Assembly (NCBI RefSeq): GCF_900101815.1
Contig: NZ_FNAO01000006.1
Span: 186,001 to 250,000 of the forward strand
Direction of reading: 5' to 3'
Length of the DNA: 64,000 nt
Source: Pricia antarctica
GTDB taxonomy: Bacteria > Bacteroidota > Bacteroidia > Flavobacteriales > Flavobacteriaceae
In this document: positions 16,868-25,310 of the stretch, piece by piece
Numbering within the stretch: the first letter of the stretch is position 1
Layout: every line of letters begins with the position of its first letter
The notes under the pieces: generated by a model
The model's input: the letters and a program-made list of their open reading frames with translations, nothing else
What the model was told of the DNA's origin: nothing
Databases searched by the model: none
Translations under genes and position numbers: made by a program

Positions 16868-18745
16868 ATGAAAATCTCTAATAACATACAAAATAAAATA
16901 GGAATGCTCCTCTTGTTTTGCGCCGTACTAGGCCTGCAAAGCAGCTTCGGTCAAGAACAGGCCCCGAGTTTGGGCACCAAGAGCACCTATCAAAACCAAT
17001 TGTTCTTCAACCGATATCTGATCAACCCTACCTTTTCATTGGTCCGCGAGAACAAATCCTACATCAATATACTCCACAGAAACCAATACGCGACCTTCGA
17101 AGATAACGATCAGAACTATTTCTTAGGATTTAGCAACAAATTGAACGATCGAACCGCCCTGGGCATCAGTGTCTACAGCCAATGGTCCGGCGTTGTTCAA
17201 GAATTCGGCTTTAATGCCAATTACGCTACGGCAGTACGCTTGGGCGAAAAAAATAAACTGACATTCGGTACCAACATTACATATTTCACCAAAGGTCTTG
17301 ACAAAAACCGGGTCATCGTTGCCGATGTTGACAACAAACTCGAAGAGTCCAAAAAGGAAAGCCAAATTGCCATTAAGCCGGGCATTACGCTCTCAATGGG
17401 CCAATTCGATTTCGGAGTTTACGCCACAGACCTTTTCAAATATAACCAGACCACGAACGAATTCGTGACCGACTTGAGCGCCAAAAGTGTAAAAGCCTCG
17501 GTACAGTATACCTATGAATTTATGCAGAACAGGGGCCTTTTGGCCAATGCCCGTCTAATGCCGCTCGTACAGGTCGGCCAGAACGAAGACGGTAGCGTCA
17601 ATTATGCAGGCTCTATGCTGCTCGATCTGCCGGATTATGGATGGTTTCAAACCAATTTTGACCAAGAATACGGACTTTCTCTAGGCCTTGGTTTCAACCT
17701 GAGCAAAAAAATGTCTTTGGGATACCTATTGGAGCGGGATGTAGTGAACAAAGAAGCCGATTTGGGCTGGAACCATGAAGTTACCTTAGCCTATACTTTG
17801 GATAGGGAACACAACGCCAAAGGTCTTTTTGCAGAGGGTTCAGAGGATGAGAAGGTCGACCGTATCGTACGTAACTATGAAGAACAGATATTAGCTCTTA
17901 AAGAGGAAGTGGAGAAAAATAAGGCGGCCAATTCCAAAAAGGAGGCTGTAACCGAAGTCGCCGATCGTGAGGTTATGGAGGCCATGGCGAATATGAACGA
18001 CGCGGATGCCAATGCCCTCGCCTATGAGAACCGTTTGATCTTGGACGAGCTTATTCTCAGACAAGATTCTATCGATGCCGCACGCACCGCCGCTTTCGAT
18101 TTGCGTTTACAATCTTTGGTAGGCGTTATAAAGGATTCCTTAAAGCGTAGCATGCAATTGCCCGAACAGCAGGGTAAAGGGGCGTTTAAGACAGCGGTAG
18201 CGTCGAACGATACACCATCCGGCATAATCAGTAAGAAGGATACTACTTCGGATATGATCAAAACTGCGATAGCTACACCCGAGAAGAAGGATGCTCTTTT
18301 AGCTGAAACCGACGAGGCTTATACCCGAACCGTAAAATTTGAGCCGGTACATAAAGTATTGGGAGAGTTTATTTCAAAACCGGCAGTAACCCAAAATGTA
18401 GATTCCGGTGATATGAAAGATGGTGTCAAACTTCCGTTTAAAACAATGAAGCAGTCCGATTTGGTAGGTGTTAAATCCGGATACTACGTAATCGCTAATG
18501 TATTCAAAAGCAGAAAATATTTGGATGCCTTTATGGGCGACCTAAAGCAAAAAGGTTTGGACGCCGGCTATTTTTACAACAAAGAAAACGGATTGCATTA
18601 TGTTTATTTGGCCGATTACAATTATAAATCGGATGCCAAGACTGCTTATGTATCGAATATGAACGGACAGTACAATGCTGAAAAGTGGATCATGCAAGTA
18701 GATAATGCCTCAGCGATTGTCGATAACTTTTACGAAGATCAATAG
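16868..18745 (+). CDS. PorP/SprF-family T9SS outer-membrane protein with C-terminal SPOR-like domain
   Basis: 625 residues; signal peptide ends near GLQSSFGQ. Residues about 25-320 are a PorP/SprF-type beta-barrel (YQNQLFFNRYLINPTFSLVR, ALGISVYSQWSG, KPGITLSMGQFDFGVYATDL), the family that helps type IX secretion deliver and attach surface proteins. Beyond the barrel are an Ala/Glu/Lys-rich coiled-coil stretch (about 340-450), a linker, and at about 535-612 a compact domain (SGYYVIANVFKSRKYLDAF, then KGLDAGYFYN, HYVYLADY, AEKWIMQV) with the beta-alpha-beta pattern of SPOR domains, which bind denuded peptidoglycan. No large adhesin gene is adjacent. A strong terminator follows. The SPOR call is by eye. 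Confidence 0.85.
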   Translation: MKISNNIQNKIGMLLLFCAVLGLQSSFGQEQAPSLGTKSTYQNQLFFNRYLINPTFSLVRENKSYINILHRNQYATFEDNDQNYFLGFSNKLNDRTALGISVYSQWSGVVQEFGFNANYATAVRLGEKNKLTFGTNITYFTKGLDKNRVIVADVDNKLEESKKESQIAIKPGITLSMGQFDFGVYATDLFKYNQTTNEFVTDLSAKSVKASVQYTYEFMQNRGLLANARLMPLVQVGQNEDGSVNYAGSMLLDLPDYGWFQTNFDQEYGLSLGLGFNLSKKMSLGYLLERDVVNKEADLGWNHEVTLAYTLDREHNAKGLFAEGSEDEKVDRIVRNYEEQILALKEEVEKNKAANSKKEAVTEVADREVMEAMANMNDADANALAYENRLILDELILRQDSIDAARTAAFDLRLQSLVGVIKDSLKRSMQLPEQQGKGAFKTAVASNDTPSGIISKKDTTSDMIKTAIATPEKKDALLAETDEAYTRTVKFEPVHKVLGEFISKPAVTQNVDSGDMKDGVKLPFKTMKQSDLVGVKSGYYVIANVFKSRKYLDAFMGDLKQKGLDAGYFYNKENGLHYVYLADYNYKSDAKTAYVSNMNGQYNAEKWIMQVDNASAIVDNFYEDQ

Positions 18746-18809
18746 AATTACAATATTACAATATGGTTAGTGGGACCTTGTTTTTCGAAAAGAGAAATCA
18801 GGTAAATTT

Positions 18810-18840
18810 ACAGCGGGGGAGGCCCCGCTGTTTTTTTTGT
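18810..18840 (+). terminator. Rho-independent terminator after PorP/SprF gene
   Basis: A 9-bp GC-rich stem (ACAGCGGGG / CCCCGCTGT) with loop GAGG, followed by eight T residues. Confidence 0.9.
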
Positions 18841-19482
18841 TTCTACAAAAAGGCGAATTTATTATATCCAAAAAATCGGATGTACGACGCAAAATTTTGG
18901 CAAACTACTGTATTTGAACGAAAATCTATCTAAAATTCATAGGTGGTTTATGAATTTCACTAAGTTTGATTTCTAATTCAATGGTATTATAAACAATTAT
19001 ATAGAAATTTAACCTTAGTAGAAACCCAAATCCCACACCATGAAATTCTACCTACATCTACCCCGTTACAGAAAAGAAAAGAATTCCGAAATGAGTTCAC
19101 ATCCTCTTCCCATTCACTTCAATGAGGAAGTTTTTATCCTATTCCAAAATCACAATCGAAATCGTGTTGCTTGACAATGTAACCTGCATTGTGTAAAATC
19201 TTTTTGATTTAAAGTGCATACGGATGGTTTTCCGTTGAAATATTGAGCTAAAACCCTGTAGTATACCTATCTCTTTACAAGGTTTTTAACCAGATATTTT
19301 GCCACGTCAACCTAGCTTTCTCTCGATTAACCTGATTGATGAGACCGTAAGTTCCTATGCCTTGATCGACTATGATTTCACGTATTTCGATGGAATAATA
19401 ATTACAATTCACCCTAAATCTAACCGATATAGCCCAGAGTCTCAATAGGGTTCGCGACTATATCCAAAAAAATCCCACTACC
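18841..19482. other. 642-bp leader region with two marginal small ORFs
   Basis: No convincing gene. A 44-codon ATG ORF at 19040-19174 (MKFYLHLPRY start) and a TTG-initiated 49-codon frame at 19299-19448 (containing SSYALIDYDFTYFDG) are open but unrecognised. The sequence just before the 19040 ATG (AAATCCCACACCATGA) is nearly the same as that before the LuxR-type gene at 19483 (AAATCCCACTACCATGA), which hints at a duplicated leader. Confidence 0.35.
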
Positions 19483-20124
19483 ATGAGTATTAACACCTTA
19501 AAGAGTATCGTTATCGATAACGACCGTTCACTTCACAACACGTATCGCCAGTATTTTGACATGTTTTTAGAATATTCACTGGCCGACGTTTACACTTCCG
19601 TAGAAGAGGCGCTAATGGCGTATGACACCCAATCTCCCGATATCGTTTTTATCGAAGAATCCCTTAACGGGGAATGTGGTATCGAATGCATTGAGCGTTT
19701 CAGAAAAAAGGATGGCAAGGTGAAGATCATCATGTTGAGCGGTCGGAACGATTTCGATCTTGTTAAAAAAGCGTTCAAGAATAATGCCAACGGCTACCTG
19801 TCAAAACCCATAAGCGAGCGGAAGCTTTACAACGCGCTGGATTCCATTAAAAATGAAGGCGCGACCATGAGCAACGACATAATCAGTCTGTTCATTGCCA
19901 CTTTTCAGCGAAAATCACGCGATATTTTTTCGGAAAGGGAAAATCAGGTCATCGACTTGCTTTGCCAGGGCGCGACCTACAAATCCATCGCCGAAAAACT
20001 GTTCGTAACCGCCAGCGCGGTCAACTTTCACGTGCAGAATATTTATTTGAAGTTGGATGTGAATTCCAAATCGGAGGCCCTGTTGAAGTTACAGCAGTTA
20101 GACTATGTGGAAAAGGCCGCCTAG
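19483..20124 (+). CDS. LuxR-type regulator with Asp-to-Glu receiver domain
   Basis: 213 residues: a response-regulator receiver (1-125) and a LuxR/FixJ-type helix-turn-helix (about 145-205: FSERENQVIDLLCQG, YKSIAEKLFVTASAVNFHV). The acidic pocket (IVIDNDRS), Ser86 and Lys108 (YLSKPI) are in place. The phospho-acceptor position, six residues past the Pro of SPDIVFIEESLNG, is Glu58 rather than Asp. Glu there often mimics the phosphorylated state, so the protein may bind DNA without a kinase; that is inference. It lies downstream of the PorP pair and convergent with the HisKA_2 kinase operon. Confidence 0.9.
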   Translation: MSINTLKSIVIDNDRSLHNTYRQYFDMFLEYSLADVYTSVEEALMAYDTQSPDIVFIEESLNGECGIECIERFRKKDGKVKIIMLSGRNDFDLVKKAFKNNANGYLSKPISERKLYNALDSIKNEGATMSNDIISLFIATFQRKSRDIFSERENQVIDLLCQGATYKSIAEKLFVTASAVNFHVQNIYLKLDVNSKSEALLKLQQLDYVEKAA

Positions 20125-20248
20125 TGACAGGTCTGATCGACCGCAGTCGAGCATTTTAAGCGGTCCGTCGGTGGTGCTGACTAAATTTCGATAGGTTTCA
20201 AAGTAGAAATCCTCTTCAGTTGTACATCATTTTTTCCCCTGTAGCAAA

Positions 20249-20277
20249 GAGGCCGTTTGAAAAAGCGGCCTTTTTTT
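20249..20277 (+). terminator. Rho-independent terminator after LuxR-type gene
   Basis: Stem AGGCCGTTT / AAAAGCGGCCT (one G-T pair) with a GAAA loop, followed by seven T residues. It lies between convergent genes. Confidence 0.8.
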
Positions 20278-20344
20278 ATGTGTAATTAGCGGCAATAGCT
20301 ATGATTTCTTGCCAATGGGGATAATACAATCGATATGATGTCTA

Positions 20345-20731
20345 TCAAATGATTTTTAGGCTATCCAGTTTTTTAACAATGATTTCGAACTCCGCTTTTA
20401 ACTTGTCCTCATCAATGGGCTTGTTGATGATATGCAGAGGGCCTTCGCTTTTGGCATTTTCCAGGGTCGCGTAATCTGAATTTCCTGTTAGAAATACAAA
20501 GGGAATATGGTGTTTTTCGTTGATAATGCCGGCCAATTCGATGCCGTTCCAACCTCCGGAAAGTCCAATATCAAGCAAAATCACATCGGGGGAATGCTCT
20601 TTGATCAGTGCAATGGCATCATCGCCATTGTCGGTCGAATCGAGAACTTCATGCCCGATTCCCGATAAAATTTCTTCTAAGAACATTTGTATGATAAAAT
20701 TATCCTCTACAATTAAAATTTTCTTTGGCAT
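20345..20731 (-). CDS. Single-domain response regulator (CheY-like)
   Basis: 128 residues consisting only of a receiver domain: acidic Asp10 (LIVEDNFI), phospho-acceptor Asp54 (PDVILLDIGLSG), Thr82 (FLTGNS) and Lys104 (INKPIDE). No output domain, so it acts by protein contact or as a phosphate shuttle. It lies 3 bp downstream of the HisKA_2 kinase in the same operon, which is the obvious phospho-donor. The GGWNGIEL segment is typical of receivers associated with HisKA_2/HWE-type kinases. Confidence 0.93.
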   Translation of the reverse strand: MPKKILIVEDNFIIQMFLEEILSGIGHEVLDSTDNGDDAIALIKEHSPDVILLDIGLSGGWNGIELAGIINEKHHIPFVFLTGNSDYATLENAKSEGPLHIINKPIDEDKLKAEFEIIVKKLDSLKII

Positions 20732-20734
20732 AGG

Positions 20735-22321
20735 CTATGAAGTTTGTTCAATTTCTTGAAATGTGATGATGTAGTTAGTACCAATTTTTGAATTATCCAT
20801 TTCTACATTTCCACGCAACTGTAGGGCTAATTTATGTATCAACTTAAGACCAAGGGACTTGGTATTTCTGAAATTGATATCTTTAGGAATCCCGGAACCA
20901 TTGTCGCCAATTCTAAGCGAATAACTAAAGGTACTTAACTTATTCATTTTTACGGTAATCGTGCCTTCTTCGGAATCGGAAAATCCGTATTTTAAGGAAT
21001 TAGTTATGATTTCATTTATCAAAAGGCCCAAGGGGATTGAGGTATCGATATTTAAGCGGATATTCTCGACCTCTGTTTCAAGTCTGATATTACTTTGGTC
21101 ACCTTTCATCGATTGAATCAAAGTATTGACGAGTTCCCGGATATAGGCGCCATAGTCGATCCGGTTGAGGTCATCGCTCTTATAGAGCATTTCATGCACG
21201 ATGCCCATGGAATTTATCCGGTACTGGCTATACCGGAACAACATCTTGGTTTTTTCATCCTTGATGAAGCTAGATTGTAAGCTCAAAAGACTGGCCACGA
21301 CCTGAAGATTGTTTTTGACCCTATGGTGTATTTCCTTGATAAGGGTATCCCTTTCCTGCAACCGATTTTCTATAGATCGGTTTAATCTTGAAATGTTCCT
21401 GTTTTTTATATGGAGTATTTGTACCACCAGCAGAAAGAACAATATCCCTATCGATAGGGCCGCTCCGGTCTTATATGCCTGATTCCTGAATTTTTCAAAT
21501 TTTGCATCAAGTGCGATATTATCCTGTTTGGTGTATAAAGTCCACTTTAAATTATTTTCTAGATTGATTTTCTTTGAAAAAAATAAGGGATATCCATACT
21601 CATCTTTTTCGTCTAGATTTGTTCTGTTTTTTTTATCAAAGTTGTTCTCTGCCCCAAAATAAATTTCATGTTGGGAACTAATTAGCCCAAATTCGATATC
21701 CTCAAAAATATTGAACCAACTTTCAGGATCTAGATTAAGGCCTAGAAGTTCTGTTTTTCTTTCAGAATCGAAAACGGGTGTAAAAAAACGCATGGTAGGG
21801 CGAGAGCGATTTCCGATTTTATTCTCCCCGTACTTGATATCCGTTAACGAGAGCGCAACATCACCCTTCTTTAATCGAAGGGCTTCTTTAATATAATTTC
21901 GATCGCCCTTATATTGAAGTTTGTCCGCATCTTCAAGTATTACTGAACCTTCAATCCGTATGGCGTTGACCAGCTCCGTTCCGGTGGAGTCTAACAGAAC
22001 GGCCTGATAGTAGTTGAGGTGAACCCTTAAAAACGCTGCCAACTGCTGTGCCGTAAAGGACGTGGGGACGTTATTGAGGGAATCAAGCTCGCGCAGATTC
22101 GCCAAGAAAAGCGTTTTTCTTTTGGTGATAGTATAGAGTGCGAGCAAACGAGTTTCGGCCTGATTAAGCGTGTTGTTCGCCTTTTCCTGTTCTAACTCAA
22201 AAAGATTTTGTTTTTGGTGGGATACCCTTGTTTGAATCGATGTCCAAATAAAAATATTCGTGATAAGAAAGAGTATCAAGGAGAAAACGGTAAGTTGAAT
22301 AGCGGTCAACTTGAATTTCAT
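20735..22321 (-). CDS. HisKA_2-type sensor histidine kinase
   Basis: 528 residues. One helix at the N-terminus (residues about 7-28), an extracytoplasmic sensor region of about 230 residues, a second helix at about 277-297 (AALSIGILFFLLVVQIL), then HisKA_2 with EIHHRVKNNLQVVASLLSLQ (phospho-His333) and HATPase_c (GLLINEIITNSLKYGF, IGDNGSGIP, SLGLKLI). HisKA_2/HWE-like kinases commonly feed single-domain receivers, which is what the next gene encodes. The sensor region looks like a Cache/CHASE-type fold by helix pattern only. The ligand is unknown. Confidence 0.92.
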   Translation of the reverse strand: MKFKLTAIQLTVFSLILFLITNIFIWTSIQTRVSHQKQNLFELEQEKANNTLNQAETRLLALYTITKRKTLFLANLRELDSLNNVPTSFTAQQLAAFLRVHLNYYQAVLLDSTGTELVNAIRIEGSVILEDADKLQYKGDRNYIKEALRLKKGDVALSLTDIKYGENKIGNRSRPTMRFFTPVFDSERKTELLGLNLDPESWFNIFEDIEFGLISSQHEIYFGAENNFDKKNRTNLDEKDEYGYPLFFSKKINLENNLKWTLYTKQDNIALDAKFEKFRNQAYKTGAALSIGILFFLLVVQILHIKNRNISRLNRSIENRLQERDTLIKEIHHRVKNNLQVVASLLSLQSSFIKDEKTKMLFRYSQYRINSMGIVHEMLYKSDDLNRIDYGAYIRELVNTLIQSMKGDQSNIRLETEVENIRLNIDTSIPLGLLINEIITNSLKYGFSDSEEGTITVKMNKLSTFSYSLRIGDNGSGIPKDINFRNTKSLGLKLIHKLALQLRGNVEMDNSKIGTNYIITFQEIEQTS

Positions 22322-22786
22322 AGGCAGGGGAAATAGAAGTTCGAATCGATTTTACAAACAAATACTGCGAACGATTTCAATTTGTTCTTTAATTGGGAAA
22401 TATCACATTTGGTAGCCAAAATTTGTCATTTTTGACCGCCGTGATTTTGCCCAGCAGAATACAAATAACTTTTCTTGGGCCCAACAATCAAAAGTATTCG
22501 GCCGCACATAAAAGGTATAAATTGGTTCACACACAAAAATCTAAAAAATGCCGACAATAAATTGCATCTCACTTATAAATTCTTAATTACGGACAAATGT
22601 AGGGTAAAAAATGAGAAATTAATAAGTTTTTTATTACAAATTCCAGATCTTAGTCAAAGATAGAAAGGCCCGCAGCATTGACCAATATGATAATTTGGGC
22701 TTAACTTTATACAACCTGCTGTAATGGTCGATTAAGCGCCGTAATTATTTTACTTTTGTAGGTTGATAATGGAATTTTAAAGTTTT
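22322..22786. other. 465-bp divergent intergenic region
   Basis: AT-rich, no supported ORF. It carries the presumed promoters of the HisKA_2 kinase (minus) and the nitroreductase (plus, -7 box at 22751-22758). No repeat or RNA structure recognised. Confidence 0.4.
22751..22758 (+). promoter_or_regulatory. Putative -7 box of nitroreductase gene
   Basis: TACTTTTG matches TAnnTTTG, 28 bp upstream of the ATG. No clear -33 box. Confidence 0.4.
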
Positions 22787-23422
22787 ATGACAAAAACCAT
22801 AAAAAATCTCGAATGGAGGTACGCCGTTAAAAAATTCGATGCGGAAAGAACCCTTTCCGAAAAAAAAATTGAAGGCTTGAAAAAAGCGTTCAATCTTACG
22901 GCAACCTCCTATGGGCTGCAACCCATTACGCTGATAGTGCTGCAGAATAAGGCACTTCAAGACGAATTGGTGGCGCATTCCTACCAACAACAACAGGTCG
23001 CGCAAGCATCGCACGTTCTCGTTATCTGTATCCAAAAAATCATCAGTAAGGATTATATTACCAACTATTTCAAACAGGTAAAAAAAATCAGGGGCACCAG
23101 CGATACCATTCTTGATTCCTTTAAGGACGCTATGGTCGATGATTTTTCAAAAAAAGATATTTTAGAAATCCGGCAATGGGCCAAAAATCAAGCCTATTTG
23201 GCTTTAGGAAACCTACTTACCATTTGCGCCATGGAAAAAATCGATTCCTGTCCGATGGAAGGTTTCGATCCAGAGGGCTACGATACCGTTTTACAACTCA
23301 AAAGCAAAGGCCTGACGTCCGTTTTGGTTTTGCCCGTAGGGTATAGGGCCAATGACGATATGTTTTCCGAATTCAAGAAAGTACGTAAAGATTTAGAGGA
23401 TAGTGTGATCGAAATCAGATAA
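22787..23422 (+). CDS. Nitroreductase-family NAD(P)H-dependent FMN oxidoreductase
   Basis: 211 residues of the nitroreductase fold (NfsB-like subgroup): N-terminal LEWRYAVKKFDAERTLSEKK with the FMN-phosphate Arg/Lys residues, TATSYGLQPITLIVLQN, middle WAKNQAYLALGNLLTICA, and a C-terminal VLVLPVGYRANDD. Reduces nitro-aromatics or quinones in characterised members. Cytosolic homodimer. Single gene; the next gene starts 117 bp on in the same direction without an obvious terminator between them. Confidence 0.9.
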   Translation: MTKTIKNLEWRYAVKKFDAERTLSEKKIEGLKKAFNLTATSYGLQPITLIVLQNKALQDELVAHSYQQQQVAQASHVLVICIQKIISKDYITNYFKQVKKIRGTSDTILDSFKDAMVDDFSKKDILEIRQWAKNQAYLALGNLLTICAMEKIDSCPMEGFDPEGYDTVLQLKSKGLTSVLVLPVGYRANDDMFSEFKKVRKDLEDSVIEIR

Positions 23423-23539
23423 TCAACAAGTACAAGTGCATAGGTCAAACTCGGTTTTTTCAATTTTTTTCCTGGGTTTGATATTTGAATTTGAGTTTTA
23501 CCAAATGACCATAAATAACAAACATAAAAACCCCACTGA

Positions 23540-24736
23540 ATGCCCGGATTCGAACTTTTTGGAGATAAAGAAAGAGCACAAGTACAAGACGTATTGGATT
23601 CCGGCGTTCTCATGCGCTACGGTTTCGACGGTATGCGCAACGGCCACTGGAAGGCCATAGAACTGGAAAGGGCTTTGGAGAAACGTATGAAGGTGAAGCA
23701 TGCACAGCTAGTCAGTAGTGGCACCTCTGCTCTGACGGTCGCTTTAGTCAGCGCAGGCATTGGGGCAGGGGATGAGGTCATTATGCCCACCTTTACCTTT
23801 GTGGCCAGTTTTGAGTCCATCTTGGCGATTGGGGCTGTGCCGATCTTGGTGGATGTCGATGATACCATGACCTTGGACCCGGAAGCGGTAGAAAAGGCAA
23901 TTACTACCAAAACCAAAATCGTGATGCCCGTTCACATGTGCGGTTCTATGGCCGATTTGAAAGCCTTGAAGTCCATTTGCGAAACACATGGTTTACTATT
24001 ATTGGAGGATGCCTGCCAAGCTATTGGCGGCACCTTCGAGGGCAAACCCCTTGGCAGCTACGGCGATTTAGGCTGTTTTTCCTTTGATTATGTGAAGACA
24101 ATTACTTGCGGAGAAGGCGGTGCAATCATAACGAACAACGAAAATTACAAAGCCAACGCCGATCATTATTCCGATCACGGCCATGACCATATAGGAGAGG
24201 ACCGTGGAGCGGAAAGCCATCCCTTTTTAGGATATAACTATCGAATATCCGAATTGAACGCAGCAGTCGGCCTTGCCCAACTAGCGCGTTTGGATGAATT
24301 TCTGGCCCTTCAAAAAAAGAACTATTCCGTTTTGCGTAAAGCTTTGGAAGACATCGAAGGAGTCACCTTTAGGCGCGTGCCAGAAGGCGGAGTGGGGAGC
24401 TATGCCTTCCTGACTTATTTCCTGCCGGATGCCGATATCGCTAAAAAGGCACATACCGCATTGGGGCAGGCTGGCGTTGACGCTTGTTTTTATTGGTACG
24501 ATAACAATTGGCATTATTATCGGAAATGGGAACATCTTATCCATAAAACATCCCTTGGGAAATTGCCACAAGAGGTATACGACAGACTTCCGGATTATTT
24601 GACTTCCGATTTTTCCAGATCCGACCATTGGGTGGGGCGGGCTATTTCGTGCCTGATAAAATTAAAATGGTCGGAAGAGGAGGTTCGGGAAAGGACGGAT
24701 AAAATGGTAGAGGTATTAAAAAATCTTCTCAAATAA
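23540..24736 (+). CDS. DegT/DnrJ/EryC1/StrS-family aminotransferase
   Basis: 398 residues; PLP-dependent sugar aminotransferase family. The substrate-side HAQLVSSGTSALTVALVSAG, the EDACQAIG motif and the Schiff-base Lys186 in FSFDYVKTITCGEGG are typical, as is GYNYRISELNAAVGLAQL. Family members aminate keto-sugars for surface glycans or antibiotics. Here there is no adjacent sugar-nucleotide pathway, so the substrate is open. The His-rich HYSDHGHDHIG loop after the active site is longer than in many relatives. ATG start clear; full length. Confidence 0.92.
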   Translation: MPGFELFGDKERAQVQDVLDSGVLMRYGFDGMRNGHWKAIELERALEKRMKVKHAQLVSSGTSALTVALVSAGIGAGDEVIMPTFTFVASFESILAIGAVPILVDVDDTMTLDPEAVEKAITTKTKIVMPVHMCGSMADLKALKSICETHGLLLLEDACQAIGGTFEGKPLGSYGDLGCFSFDYVKTITCGEGGAIITNNENYKANADHYSDHGHDHIGEDRGAESHPFLGYNYRISELNAAVGLAQLARLDEFLALQKKNYSVLRKALEDIEGVTFRRVPEGGVGSYAFLTYFLPDADIAKKAHTALGQAGVDACFYWYDNNWHYYRKWEHLIHKTSLGKLPQEVYDRLPDYLTSDFSRSDHWVGRAISCLIKLKWSEEEVRERTDKMVEVLKNLLK

Positions 24737-24833
24737 ATAATTATAACATGTTTTGAAAAATTGTTGTTCGTTGAGTCTGCGACAAATTGGATTTTTTAAG
24801 TTATTTTTGAGTATAGACCCACACTTCTGAAAA

Positions 24834-25295
24834 ATGAAACAGCAACGATTTCTATTATTTCTTATGATTTTAGCCTGTGGAACCATGGCTTGGTCACAGA
24901 ACGAAATTTCCTCAACCAATTTAAGCGAAACGGAAACACCGATTTCCGATGTCGATAGAAAAGGCTTTGAATACAAAAACAGAGACTCTCTTACCATTAA
25001 TATAACAAGAAATAATAGCGTAATCACTACTACTAATTTAGAGGGCGATGGCGAAGTGTATGATGTAAGTCGTAATCTTTCAAAGCCTTTATACGTTGTA
25101 GATGGTGCAATCTTCGAAACTATCAACATGTTAAACCCCGATGATATTCAATCCATGACTATTTTGAAAGGTGGGTCCGCCACTGCCATTTATGGTTCTA
25201 GGGGAGGGAATGGAGTTGTCACGATTACCACAAAGAATGGTATCGAGGGCGTACGATTTATATATGACTCTTCTATCGGAAAAGGACTCTTTTAG
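24834..25295 (+). CDS. Orphan TonB-dependent receptor plug-domain protein
   Basis: 153 residues. Signal peptide ([17 protein letters not shown]), a short disordered region, then a SusC-type plug: [32 protein letters not shown] and [11 protein letters not shown]. It ends just after the plug with no beta-barrel, so it cannot be a transporter by itself. It may be a free plug or periplasmic adaptor, or a relic; the frame is intact with no stop or frameshift. The stop is 16 bp from the GH92 start on the same strand, suggesting co-transcription. A TATTTTTG box at 24802-24809 could be its -7 element. Confidence 0.8.
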   Translation: MKQQRFLLFLMILACGTMAWSQNEISSTNLSETETPISDVDRKGFEYKNRDSLTINITRNNSVITTTNLEGDGEVYDVSRNLSKPLYVVDGAIFETINMLNPDDIQSMTILKGGSATAIYGSRGGNGVVTITTKNGIEGVRFIYDSSIGKGLF

Positions 25296-25310
25296 AAAAT
25301 CATCAACATT

